NCBI GenBank assembly: GCA_014191195.1
Contig: BJGZ01000009.1
Location: 1-64,000 of the forward strand
Direction: 5' to 3'
From: Chlorobiota bacterium
GTDB taxonomy: Bacteria > Bacteroidota > Ignavibacteria > Kapaibacteriales > UBA961
Length of the DNA stretch: 64,000 bases
Positions 7,345-15,776 of the stretch are shown piece after piece (within the stretch, counting starts at the first letter, position 1; every line of letters starts with the position of its first letter). The notes beneath the pieces are model-generated. The model worked only from the letters and a program-made list of their open reading frames with translations. It made no database searches and was not told the origin of the DNA. A program made the position numbers and the translations under genes.

Positions 7345-7383
7345 TTCAGTTTTTCTCTAAATAAGATATAAGTATAATTTTCT

Positions 7384-8004
7384 TTAGTAGGTATTTTTTA
7401 GTTTATTAACGATACAATCTGCTTGTATTAGTTCTATAATACTTGATTGATTTGTAAACCATTCTTCAGTTCCATTTGCTTCTATTTCTACAGCAACTCG
7501 GTTTTCTAATAAACAATAAATATTCAACATTTCTTCATTTGGGCTATATCTGCTATAGCCAGATCCATGGGGTAAAATGATTTTTTGTATATCCATACCT
7601 ATTTCGGTGTTTTTCGGTATGATATATCTATCTGCAATAGAGAATGCTTGTCCTGCATAGTCCATATATGTAATCTTCATATTTCCTTTAGGAAACACAT
7701 ATTCTGCAGATGTTTTTGTAATAGTAATTCCTTCTACCAAAGATCTTCCGCTAGATGGAGACAGCATTGAAACGCCATGAACACTTAATGGTAAACATGT
7801 TTTTAACTCTTTAGCTGGTATACCTTGTAATAATTTTTTATCAACTTTTATTGTTGGTTTTTGTTGATTTTCTTCGGGTTTACCAAAAGATAAAGGTAAA
7901 GAATTAACCGTTTGTTTTGTTTCTTCTTGTGGAGAATCTTTTGTGACACAAGAAGTTAATATTACTATCAATACAAGTATGTGAACAATAAAAAGGTTTT
8001 TCAT
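7384..8004 (-). CDS. lipoprotein of unknown function between the transketolase halves
   Basis: A 206-residue protein with the lipoprotein signal MKNLFIVHILVLIVILTSC (lipobox LTSC). After a Gln/Lys-rich stretch comes a globular part (about residues 65-200) with LPLSVHGVSMLSPSSGRSL, ITYMDYAGQ and VAVEIEANGTEEWF. I do not recognise a named family with certainty; the end resembles small lipoproteins of this phylum that bind or sense an unknown ligand. It starts only one base after the stop of the transketolase N-terminal gene, so co-translation is likely. It lies 39 bp before the C-terminal half. Whether it has any link to sugar metabolism is unknown. Confidence 0.8.
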   Translation of the reverse strand: MKNLFIVHILVLIVILTSCVTKDSPQEETKQTVNSLPLSFGKPEENQQKPTIKVDKKLLQGIPAKELKTCLPLSVHGVSMLSPSSGRSLVEGITITKTSAEYVFPKGNMKITYMDYAGQAFSIADRYIIPKNTEIGMDIQKIILPHGSGYSRYSPNEEMLNIYCLLENRVAVEIEANGTEEWFTNQSSIIELIQADCIVNKLKNTY

Positions 8005-8005
8005 T

Positions 8006-8875
8006 TTAGAGTTCTTCTAATGCTTGAATAGCTTGTGTTTCATTTGGTGGCATACCGTGCCATTTATAACTGTCTTCCATAAAGGAAACACCGTGGCCCA
8101 TAAAGGTTTTTGCAATAATTGCTGTTGGACGTCCTGTTTTGTTTTTTTGATTATTCAAAAACACATCAAAAGCTGCTTGTAATTCTTCAAAATTATGTCC
8201 ATCACAAACAACAGTATCAAAACCAAAGGCTCGACACTTTTCATCAATTGGATACACATCCATTACATCTTTTATTCTGCCATCTATTTGACAATCATTA
8301 TTATCTATTATCCAGCAAAAATTATCTAACTTAAAATGAGAAGCGCTCATTGCTGCTTCCCATATAGACCCTTCTTGTAATTCTCCATCACCTGTTAAAG
8401 AATACACCTTCTTTTCTGTTTTATCTAATAATTTATCACTCATAGCCATTCCGACGGCTATTGAAAAACCTTGTCCTAAAGATCCAGAGGATGTTTCAAT
8501 TCCTGGCAAACCCATATCTCTACCTGGATGCCCTTGTAAACGAGTATTATATTTCCTTAAGGTTGCTAATTCTGCTTTAGGAAACATACCTGCATTTGCT
8601 AGGGTAGCATATAAAACAGGGCACATATGTCCAGCACTTAGAACAAAACGATCTCTATGTTCATATAATGGATTATGTTTATCAAAACTCATATTTCCAT
8701 TAAAATACAGAGTAGTAAAAATATCGGATGAACCTAATGGGCCGCCGCTATGTCCGGAGCCTGCGGTTACCAACATTTTTATGATATCTCTTCTTATTTC
8801 TCTTGCTATAACAGACAATTCTTTAGAAGATTTTCTTTTATTTTCAAAACTGATTTGTTCAAATTCCACATTCAT
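8006..8875 (-). CDS. transketolase, N-terminal subunit (ThDP pyrophosphate-binding domain)
   Basis: A 289-residue protein forming the first half of transketolase. GSGHSGGPLGSSDIFTTLY and the catalytic-pocket HPGRDMGLPGIETSSGSLGQG precede the ThDP/Mg motif, which opens GDGELQEGSIWEAAMSASHF and ends with Asn-Asn (IIDNNDCQ). KTFMGHGVSFMED and KWHGMPPNE follow near the end. It pairs with the product of 6334-7344. The upstream oligopeptidase gene runs in the same direction with a 25-bp gap, so it may share that promoter. Thiamine pyrophosphokinase, which makes its cofactor, is encoded 2 kb away on the other strand. Confidence 0.94.
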   Translation of the reverse strand: MNVEFEQISFENKRKSSKELSVIAREIRRDIIKMLVTAGSGHSGGPLGSSDIFTTLYFNGNMSFDKHNPLYEHRDRFVLSAGHMCPVLYATLANAGMFPKAELATLRKYNTRLQGHPGRDMGLPGIETSSGSLGQGFSIAVGMAMSDKLLDKTEKKVYSLTGDGELQEGSIWEAAMSASHFKLDNFCWIIDNNDCQIDGRIKDVMDVYPIDEKCRAFGFDTVVCDGHNFEELQAAFDVFLNNQKNKTGRPTAIIAKTFMGHGVSFMEDSYKWHGMPPNETQAIQALEEL

Positions 8876-8900
8876 ATTTTTTCTCTTTAATTGTTTATAG

Positions 8901-10622
8901 TTAATGTTTTATAAACATAGGTGTTCTTTCTTTTATCCACGTATCTGCTACTTTTACAATATCTGCTACAGTTCCTTCTTTAAAAGGGGATTGTAAATTT
9001 CCTTCTTTTACTATCTCTAAGAAGGTTTTACTTCCTCCAATTTCACAGATATGCAAATAATCTTTCATTGCTTCTTTTTGGTTTTCTCTTGATTTTACCC
9101 AGAATTGCAAAGCACAAATTTGTGCTAATGCATAGTCTATATAATAAAACGGTGTTTTATAAATATGAGCTTGCATTTGCCAAACCCTTCCTTGGCTTGC
9201 AACAGGATTATCATCATATGTTCTCCATGGTAAATATTTCTGCTCCATGGATTTCCAATTTTCTAATCTTTGTTGTGGGGTAGCTTCTGGATTATCATAA
9301 ATCCAATGTTGAAACTCATCCACAGCACATGCATATGGTAGAAATATCAAAGATTTTACGATATGATAGTATTTAAATTTGTCTGTGTCTGGACCAAAGA
9401 AATTTTCCATCCAAGGCCATGTAATATATTCCATACTCATAGAATGTATTTCACAAGCTTCATAGGAAGGCCAACGATATTCCATTGGTTTATGAATCCT
9501 GCTCATAAAACTCTGTAAGGCGTGTCCTGCTTCATGAGTTAATACTTCTATATCGTGAGTAGTTCCATTAAAGTTTGAAAATATAAATGGTATTCCGTAA
9601 GAAGCAAAACTTGTACAATATCCTCCAGGTGATTTGTTTGGTCTATTTACCAAATCCATCAAACCTTGTTCTCGCATCATCGTAAAGAAGCTATCGGTTT
9701 CTGGTGATAATTCTTTATACATTTCAGATGCTCTTTTTATAATCCAATCTGGATCTCCTTGTGCTTTAGGATTTCCATCAGCAAATAATAAATTTTCATC
9801 ATGAAAAAACAATTCAGAAAGTCCTAATCTTTCTGCTTGTTCTTTCTTAAATCTATGAACCAGTGGTACAATAACATCAAGTATTTGTTTTCTAAATACA
9901 GCTACTTCATTTCTTGTATATTCTGTTCTTCCAAGCTCTTTATATGCTAATTCTGTATAATTAGTAAATCCTAATTTTTTAGCTGTTTTGGTTCTTATGT
10001 GAACAAGTGAATCATAAATAGTATCTAGAGATTCTGCTTTTTCACCAATAAAACTATATAGTTTTTGTTGTGCTCTTTTTCTTGTTTCTCTATCTGGAGA
10101 TAATATAATGGGTGATAATGAAGAGATATTATGAATTTCTCCATCAAATTCTATTTGAGCTGAAGCCAATATTTCTGAATATTTTTTGGTTTGTTCAGAC
10201 TCTTCAATCATATCTTCTTTTATTTCAGGTTTAAATGTTTGTAAACCTAATTCGATTTTTTCAAGAAATAATGATCCCCACTCTTTTTCTATTTCTTTTC
10301 TAAATTTTGAATCAACAATCGCTTTTGTAAATTCAGTATTCCATTCACTAAGAGTAGGTGAATGTTTATCTAAAAATTCTTTTTCGGATATTGCCCATTC
10401 ATCTTTAACATTTTGTGTTAAGCGAACATTTGCATAACTAGAAATAGTAGATAATTGCATTCTTAATTCATTCCATGAATCTAGAATATCTAATTGTTGT
10501 TCAGCTGATTGTGCTTGATTGAAATCTTTTTGTAATTCAGAGTATTTAAACTTTAAACTCTCCATATCTGGTCTGGTATATGGAATATCTGAGAAAGATA
10601 TTTTATTTGGTATTAATGACAT
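8901..10622 (-). CDS. M3 family oligoendopeptidase (PepF-like)
   Basis: A 573-residue zinc metallopeptidase of family M3. The zinc-binding HExxH motif is LTHEAGHALQSF, with the third ligand in the helix EACEIHSMSMEYITWP. FNGTTHDIEV before the motif and CTSFASYGIPFIFSNF are typical of M3B oligoendopeptidase F. No signal peptide is present, so it should clear short peptides in the cytoplasm. Length is within the family range (about 560-610). It is the first gene of a possible minus-strand unit with the transketolase genes and diverges from the thiamine pyrophosphokinase gene across 130 bp. Confidence 0.93.
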   Translation of the reverse strand: MSLIPNKISFSDIPYTRPDMESLKFKYSELQKDFNQAQSAEQQLDILDSWNELRMQLSTISSYANVRLTQNVKDEWAISEKEFLDKHSPTLSEWNTEFTKAIVDSKFRKEIEKEWGSLFLEKIELGLQTFKPEIKEDMIEESEQTKKYSEILASAQIEFDGEIHNISSLSPIILSPDRETRKRAQQKLYSFIGEKAESLDTIYDSLVHIRTKTAKKLGFTNYTELAYKELGRTEYTRNEVAVFRKQILDVIVPLVHRFKKEQAERLGLSELFFHDENLLFADGNPKAQGDPDWIIKRASEMYKELSPETDSFFTMMREQGLMDLVNRPNKSPGGYCTSFASYGIPFIFSNFNGTTHDIEVLTHEAGHALQSFMSRIHKPMEYRWPSYEACEIHSMSMEYITWPWMENFFGPDTDKFKYYHIVKSLIFLPYACAVDEFQHWIYDNPEATPQQRLENWKSMEQKYLPWRTYDDNPVASQGRVWQMQAHIYKTPFYYIDYALAQICALQFWVKSRENQKEAMKDYLHICEIGGSKTFLEIVKEGNLQSPFKEGTVADIVKVADTWIKERTPMFIKH

Positions 10623-10752
10623 ATATTTCCTGTCTATCTCGAACTATAGAATACTTTGTTTAATAATTCAGCAAATTTAACATATTCTTTTCAATTTATG
10701 CCCTTAGATGCTTCATAGAAGCTAATGAGAAACCATATATCTTTTTTTTAAT

Positions 10753-11430
10753 ATGATACATGTACATTTTTCTGAATCTTTGCCATCTGCTATCATATGT
10801 TTAAATGGTTCTTTACCTAAAGCAGAGTTTTATACGTTTTTTCCGGATTGTCCTATTATTGCCGCTGATGGAGCTGCTAATACTCTTTTATTACAAGGTA
10901 TAATCCCTTCTGTTATAATTGGAGATTTAGATTCCTTTACTCCTTCTTTATTACCAGATTATTGCAATACAACGATAATTAAAGAAATCAATCAAGAGAT
11001 AAATGATTTTGAAAAATCCTTGAATTATGCACTTAAAAATCACTTTAACAGTATCTTAATTGTCGGGTTTCAAGGTGGAGATTTAGAACATACTTTAAAC
11101 AATGTTAGTGTCTTTTGGAAACTCTTTTCTCATTTTTCAAGTATTATTATAGCTGATTTACATAATCGAATTGGTATTCCATTCGATCAGAGTTTTACTT
11201 TTTCATCAGGTAAAATTGGAGAAATTGTTTCCCTTATTCCTTCTCCCTCAGCTTTGATTACTACAAAAGGATTAACATGGAATCTTCAAAAAGAAGTGTT
11301 AGAACTTAGTATAAAAGAAGGTGCTAGAAACGTAGTATCTGGTCTCTTTCCAGAAATACATATTCATTCAGGAAGACTTTTGTTTTTTTGTGAAGCACGT
11401 TTTCCTTTGATTCCAGAAATCCACATATAA
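10753..11430 (+). CDS. thiN: thiamine pyrophosphokinase
   Basis: A 225-residue protein that transfers pyrophosphate from ATP to thiamine, giving thiamine diphosphate. The catalytic-domain motifs are in order: ICLNGSLP, IIAADGAANTLL, IIGDLDSF and the metal-binding NDFEKSLNYAL. VGFQGGDLEHTLNNV follows, where the family has G.GGR.DH. The C-terminal half (about residues 130-215) is the thiamine-binding beta domain, with GEIVSLIPS, TTKGLTWNL and ARNVVSGLF. The cofactor serves the transketolase next door and the E1 enzyme at 43 kb. No TPP riboswitch is visible upstream. Confidence 0.9.
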   Translation: MIHVHFSESLPSAIICLNGSLPKAEFYTFFPDCPIIAADGAANTLLLQGIIPSVIIGDLDSFTPSLLPDYCNTTIIKEINQEINDFEKSLNYALKNHFNSILIVGFQGGDLEHTLNNVSVFWKLFSHFSSIIIADLHNRIGIPFDQSFTFSSGKIGEIVSLIPSPSALITTKGLTWNLQKEVLELSIKEGARNVVSGLFPEIHIHSGRLLFFCEARFPLIPEIHI

Positions 11431-11754
11431 TCCCTCTTATATATCTTATATTTTTATCATTAAATAATAGTTATAGTAATATACATTGTGGATAAGTGGA
11501 AAAACCTGTGTGTAATAATATATTTCTATATAAACTCTTGAGTTTTCTTAAGTTCTATTCTCTATTTTGATGTGGAGAATATGTTAATTAAGTTGTCTTT
11601 AATTAACACCTATGTTAATAAAACAAAAACACATTTTAGTTGTTAACAATATCCAATATACAAACTATGTTTTTCCACATATTTACTCCTTGAGTGGATA
11701 AATATGTGTATAATTACAAACTCTATAACTTCAATTATATCATAGGTTTACATA
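11431..11754. other. gene-free AT-rich segment with a DnaA-box cluster (candidate replication origin)
   Basis: This 324-bp stretch has no gene. It holds three exact matches to the DnaA-box consensus TTWTNCACA: TGTGGATAA at 11487-11495 (minus), TTTTCCACA at 11671-11679 (plus) and TGTGTATAA at 11705-11713 (minus). One-mismatch copies lie at 11495-11503, 11571-11579 and 11693-11701. With A and T each near 0.34, I estimate about 0.05 exact matches by chance in this length. The stretch is very AT-rich, as an unwinding element should be, and contains a perfect 10-bp inverted repeat. No dnaA gene is in the window, so origin function is a hypothesis. Confidence 0.45.
11582..11608. repeat. perfect inverted repeat inside the DnaA-box segment
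   Basis: TGTTAATTAA at 11582-11591 and its exact complement TTAATTAACA at 11599-11608 flank a 7-base centre. The arms are nearly all A/T and no T run follows, so a terminator is unlikely. A protein site or unwinding element is more plausible. Confidence 0.6.
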
Positions 11755-12195
11755 ATGGTAATTGCTATTGGCTCAGATCATGCTGGTTTTACAAGAAAAA
11801 CAGAAATTACAGACTATTTACAAAAGACAGGATATAAGATTATCGATGTAGGTACATTTTCTTTAGTCTCGGTTGATTATCCTGATTTTGCAAAAGCTGC
11901 TTCTTTATTGGTTTCAGAAGGAAAAGCAGATAAAGCTATTATTGTTTGTGGTAGTGGAATTGGTGTTTCTATCACAGCCAATAAAGTCCAAGGAATTAGA
12001 GCTGCAAATTGCTTAACTGATGAAATGGCATGTTTAGCTAGACAACATAATAATATTAATGTGTTAACCTTAGGAGAACGCCTTGTAGATAAAGAAAAGG
12101 CTTTATCTATAGTACATGTATTTCTTAATACAGATTTTGAAGGTGGACGTCATACAAATAGAGTTAATAAAATACATTCTGATACAGGGTGTTAA
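11755..12195 (+). CDS. rpiB: ribose-5-phosphate isomerase B
   Basis: A 146-residue RpiB/LacAB-family isomerase that interconverts ribose 5-phosphate and ribulose 5-phosphate. It opens MVIAIGSDHAGFTRK. The catalytic cysteine and anion hole are in IIVCGSGIGVSITANKV, and phosphate contacts are expected in RQHNNINVLTLGERL and the end GGRHTNRVNKI. Length and motif order are standard. It feeds the same pentose phosphate pathway as the split transketolase 3-6 kb away. Its stop overlaps the stop of the convergent anmK gene by four bases. Confidence 0.95.
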   Translation: MVIAIGSDHAGFTRKTEITDYLQKTGYKIIDVGTFSLVSVDYPDFAKAASLLVSEGKADKAIIVCGSGIGVSITANKVQGIRAANCLTDEMACLARQHNNINVLTLGERLVDKEKALSIVHVFLNTDFEGGRHTNRVNKIHSDTGC

Positions 12196-13367
12196 GTAAA
12201 AGCTATAGAACCTAAAATTTGTGTTTTTGAAATTCCTGTTGCTTCTTTTAATGATCCAGGTAATCCACCCAAAGATCTCCATCCTAAATAAGCAAAACAA
12301 AGAGCTTCTTTGGCATCTGCAGGAATTCCTAATTCCTCTGATGTATAGAAAGAAAAAAATTGTAATTGATTTTTTAATTCTTGTACTAAAACAGGATTAT
12401 GTGCCCCGCCTCCGGTAATCAAAATTCTTCCTTTTTGTGGACCAAACAATCTGATGTTTTCTGCTATACTCCATGCTGTATAATCGGTTAATGTCCTTAT
12501 TATATCTTCACCAGGTAATGTATTAACAAAAGACACTTCTAAAATATCTTGTAATAACTGTTTATTGAAAAACTCTCTTCCTGTAGACTTAGGTGGCATT
12601 TCCTTTATAAATTCTAATTCACAAAGATTGTCCCATAATCTCTTTAACCTACGACCATCTTTAGCAAAAGAACCATTGGTATCATATTTCTTTCCAAAAA
12701 AACGTATCATTGCTTCATCTATGAAAATATTACCTGGGCCAGTATCAAAAGCTGATAATTGTAATGTTGTATCAGCTGGAATAATGGTAATATTGGCCAT
12801 ACCACCAATATTTATAGCTATAGTATCTAATTGGTTATCATATAGAAACTCTTTGTCAAAAACTGGTACCAAAGGTGCACCTTGCCCTCCAAGAGCTACA
12901 TCTGCCGATCTAAAATCACCAATAGAACAAATTTGAGTTAAAGCAGAAAGAGCAGGTATAGAAATTAATTGATATGTGTGTCCTGAATAACTATTATTTT
13001 CACTTGGTGGAGAATGCCATACGGTTTGTCCGTGCACACTTATTAAATCGATAGAATTTTTATCCAAAGAGAATTCATCAATAAATTGATTAACAATATG
13101 TGCATGAATATGAGTAATCTCTTTTTGCAGAAAAGAAATATCTTTGATTGAAATTTCTTGTTGAATACAATGTTTTATATTTTCTCTTAACTCTTGATCC
13201 ATTGGATATGTTTTCCAACATAACAATTCAAATTGGTGTTTTCCGTTTTGAGAAATAGAAAAACTGCTGGCACAAATATCGATTCCGTCTAAAGAAGTGC
13301 CACTCATCATACCCAGAACTATTCGTGGTTTAGATAACCACTCATTATGTAAATTGTTAAAATTCAT
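12192..13367 (-). CDS. anmK: anhydro-N-acetylmuramic acid kinase
   Basis: A 391-residue kinase of the ASKHA fold that phosphorylates and opens 1,6-anhydro-MurNAc released from the cell wall. Near the N-terminus is VLGMMSGTSLDGIDICA. Further markers are ISVHGQTVWHSPP, SIGDFRSADVALGGQGAPLVP, INIGGMANIT, FDTGPGNIFIDEAM and ILITGGGAHNPVL. The family N-terminus often begins just before the MSGTS motif, so this protein has some 15 extra residues or starts a little further in. The ATG is only 8 bases from the divergent dapB ATG. With the GlcNAc-kinase-like gene at 15.8 kb it suggests muropeptide sugar recycling. Confidence 0.95.
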   Translation of the reverse strand: MNFNNLHNEWLSKPRIVLGMMSGTSLDGIDICASSFSISQNGKHQFELLCWKTYPMDQELRENIKHCIQQEISIKDISFLQKEITHIHAHIVNQFIDEFSLDKNSIDLISVHGQTVWHSPPSENNSYSGHTYQLISIPALSALTQICSIGDFRSADVALGGQGAPLVPVFDKEFLYDNQLDTIAINIGGMANITIIPADTTLQLSAFDTGPGNIFIDEAMIRFFGKKYDTNGSFAKDGRRLKRLWDNLCELEFIKEMPPKSTGREFFNKQLLQDILEVSFVNTLPGEDIIRTLTDYTAWSIAENIRLFGPQKGRILITGGGAHNPVLVQELKNQLQFFSFYTSEELGIPADAKEALCFAYLGWRSLGGLPGSLKEATGISKTQILGSIAFT

Positions 13368-13375
13368 TGTGTTAT

Positions 13376-14086
13376 ATGAAAATAGGTTTAATTGGTTATG
13401 GAAAAATGGGTAAAGAAATTGAGAATTTAATTCTTGAAACTTCCCATGAAATTACAGCAATATATACTTCTGATAAACTATTTCTTGCTGATATGTCGCC
13501 AAACTGTGATGTATTAATAGATTTTTCGTTTCCAACAGAAGTAGAGTCACATATAAAACATGCTATCCTGTGTAAAAAAAACATAGTGATTGGTACAACG
13601 GGTTGGTATGATAAAATACACTCTATATCTAGCTTGATTAATAATTCTATTGGTTGTGTATATAGTGGTAATTTTTCTCCTGGTGTTCATGTAATGAGAA
13701 AAGTGACAAAAGAGCTTTCATTGTTATTGTCTTCTATAGGACAATATGATATTTCTATTATAGAGGAACATCACAGACACAAAATAGATTTTCCAAGCGG
13801 TACTTCTTTACAATTAGCGGCAGAAGTTTTAAGTGGTTTTCCTGAAAAAACTACTATCACACATAATCCCCAAGATGCTGTTTTAGATCCTCATTCTTTG
13901 TTAATAGCAGGTATTAGAAATGGCGATATTATAGGTAAACATACTGTTTTGGCCGATTCTCCTATAGATACGATAACATTAATACATTCTGCAAAAAACA
14001 GAAGAGGTTTTGCACAAGGTGCTATTCTTGCAGCAGAAAAAATAGCTAATAAAAAGGGGTTTTATGAATTTTCGGAATTGATATAA
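13376..14086 (+). CDS. dapB: 4-hydroxy-tetrahydrodipicolinate reductase
   Basis: A 236-residue DapB that reduces hydroxy-tetrahydrodipicolinate with NAD(P)H in lysine/diaminopimelate synthesis. The dinucleotide-binding motif is MKIGLIGYGKMGKEIE. Family markers are VIGTTGWYD, SGNFSPGVHVM and the catalytic stretch IIEEHHRHKIDFPSGTSLQLA, followed by SIRxG-like IAGIRNGDIIGKHTV. The ATG at 13376 is preferred to TTG at 13367 because it places the Rossmann motif at the N-terminus, as usual. Its product feeds peptidoglycan synthesis, in line with the divergent anmK. The stop overlaps the next ATG by one base. Confidence 0.94.
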   Translation: MKIGLIGYGKMGKEIENLILETSHEITAIYTSDKLFLADMSPNCDVLIDFSFPTEVESHIKHAILCKKNIVIGTTGWYDKIHSISSLINNSIGCVYSGNFSPGVHVMRKVTKELSLLLSSIGQYDISIIEEHHRHKIDFPSGTSLQLAAEVLSGFPEKTTITHNPQDAVLDPHSLLIAGIRNGDIIGKHTVLADSPIDTITLIHSAKNRRGFAQGAILAAEKIANKKGFYEFSELI

Positions 14087-14499
14087 TGAAGTTATTAAGT
14101 TGTTTAGCGTTTATTTTAACTTTTGTCTTTCTTACTTATAGTAAAGCAGAAAATCCACCTGAGTTAATAATAAGACCAGATAAACCTGTTGTTACATTTT
14201 CACCTGGCGAGAGTATTATGAAAGATATAATAATACTAAATAAAGGTGGTAAGAACTTAAAAATCACAGAGGTAAAACCTTCTTGTTTTTGCGCTTCTGT
14301 TATTGTTCATAATGCCGATATACGGCCAATGGGTAAAGGAATGATATCATTATCTGTAAATACAGATAGGATGGATGAAGATTCTTTATTAACGATAGAC
14401 TTTGTTATAAAAAGTAATGCTAAGATGCCAGAACAAACATTTACATTAAGCCTTCATAATAAAAAGTTTATAAAAGACACTCTTTCGAATCCTCATTAA
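14086..14499 (+). CDS. secreted DUF1573-like protein
   Basis: A 137-residue protein with a signal peptide (MKLLSCLAFILTFVFLTYSKA). The rest is a small Ig-like domain with PVVTFSPGE, DIIILNKGGKNLKITEVKPSCFCAS and LSVNTDRM. The NKG-x-x-L-I and psC-Ca pattern is that of DUF1573, found in periplasmic or surface proteins of Bacteroidota. It is translationally coupled to dapB (ATG overlaps the TAA) but is unlikely to share its function. Its end overlaps the convergent gene by four bases. The role is unknown. Confidence 0.78.
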   Translation: MKLLSCLAFILTFVFLTYSKAENPPELIIRPDKPVVTFSPGESIMKDIIILNKGGKNLKITEVKPSCFCASVIVHNADIRPMGKGMISLSVNTDRMDEDSLLTIDFVIKSNAKMPEQTFTLSLHNKKFIKDTLSNPH

Positions 14500-15776
14500 A
14501 GGATTGCATAATCTATACCAAAGGTGAAAATATTAAACTTTGTGATACTATAATCTAAAAAGACGCCAAATGGGCCAAATTTCCTGCAAACACCCATCGT
14601 AAGTTTTACTGCATTATCTGTAAATGTAACATTAGCATACTGCGGTTTTTGATCGCCGGGATACATAGGAGGTCTTGGATCATCAGAATCCAAAGGAAGC
14701 AATCCTAATTGTCTTTGTAGTTCTTTAGGCAGATAATAGGTAAAATCAGTATGTATCTTTATTGTTTCATAAGAAAAACCACCATAGAAATTCCAGCCTT
14801 TCCATTCTTTAGATCCTTGAACATTTATCCCATAGATACTTGTAATTGCTTTTAATTGAGAATTAGTAGCACCTACAGAGTTTTCTATTGTACTTCCTTG
14901 ATATACCAATTGAGTAGATAAATTTATTGGCGCATTTTTCCAATATTTATTAATACTGTGTTTTAATCCAATACCCCAAAACGCAAACTTTCCAACTACT
15001 GTGTCATATTTAATTGGCGGCACAAATCGAACTAATAATTCTGTGCCATATAAAGAACCGATTTCAAATTGTGGAACACCAGCCATTACCGTATTAACAT
15101 TGGCTCCTTTAGCCAGAGTAAGATAATTAGGTAAGCCAGTAACCGTAGATAGAATACTTGTTTGAAGTGCAGGCGATAATAATTTATAGATATTGCTTAA
15201 GTAAATATCTCCACCCGAATCTACAGGAGCAGTTATTTGTTTGGTTAGATATTCTTTTCCAATCACAAACTTTCTATCTAAGTTTCCATAGACAGTAGCA
15301 GCATCTTTAGGAAAATCAAAACCACTTGTTGGATCTTTTAAGCCTTTCCAAAACAAGTATTTCATAATTGCTACTACTAATCCTGTTGTGTCTCTAATTA
15401 CAGTTGCTGCTGGATTAAATAGATTAATTTGTACTAAATTTCCACTACTAATTAGGTTAAGAAAAGCTGTATCAGAAATGACAGGTGCAACAGGCGTATA
15501 TGTTTTTTGATTGTCTCTAACAAAACCAACCATTCCCCCTAAACTTGCCCTTATATATAAACCTGTATCGGGTATTTCTGCTGTCCTAAAAAACCTTGCA
15601 TTTGCTGTTGCATTTAAGGTTTCTGTTAAAGGTTGCATAAACGGACCACTATTAGGACCCAACAATTCCAAACTAACTCTTCTTGTTACTTCTATATTTA
15701 CATCGTTTTGATTTGGCTGGGCATATAAAGTTATACCAAAAACACATAATACAACTAGTTTTACTATCACTTTCAT
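14496..15776 (-). CDS. outer-membrane beta-barrel-like protein (DUF6588-like)
   Basis: A 426-residue secreted protein with signal peptide MKVIVKLVVLCVFGITLYAQ. The first part carries PLTETLNATANARFFRTAEIPD and LYIRASLGGMVGFV. The second half alternates aromatic strands, such as LLVRFVPPIKYDTVVGKFAFWG and WNFYGGFSYETIKI, and ends FNIFTFGIDYAIL. An aromatic-ended last strand is typical of outer-membrane barrels. The layout resembles DUF6588 proteins of Bacteroidota; I recognise this family only by its general look. The stop codon region abuts the GlcNAc-kinase-like gene (start and stop share base 15776), so the two are co-transcribed. Confidence 0.65.
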   Translation of the reverse strand: MKVIVKLVVLCVFGITLYAQPNQNDVNIEVTRRVSLELLGPNSGPFMQPLTETLNATANARFFRTAEIPDTGLYIRASLGGMVGFVRDNQKTYTPVAPVISDTAFLNLISSGNLVQINLFNPAATVIRDTTGLVVAIMKYLFWKGLKDPTSGFDFPKDAATVYGNLDRKFVIGKEYLTKQITAPVDSGGDIYLSNIYKLLSPALQTSILSTVTGLPNYLTLAKGANVNTVMAGVPQFEIGSLYGTELLVRFVPPIKYDTVVGKFAFWGIGLKHSINKYWKNAPINLSTQLVYQGSTIENSVGATNSQLKAITSIYGINVQGSKEWKGWNFYGGFSYETIKIHTDFTYYLPKELQRQLGLLPLDSDDPRPPMYPGDQKPQYANVTFTDNAVKLTMGVCRKFGPFGVFLDYSITKFNIFTFGIDYAIL

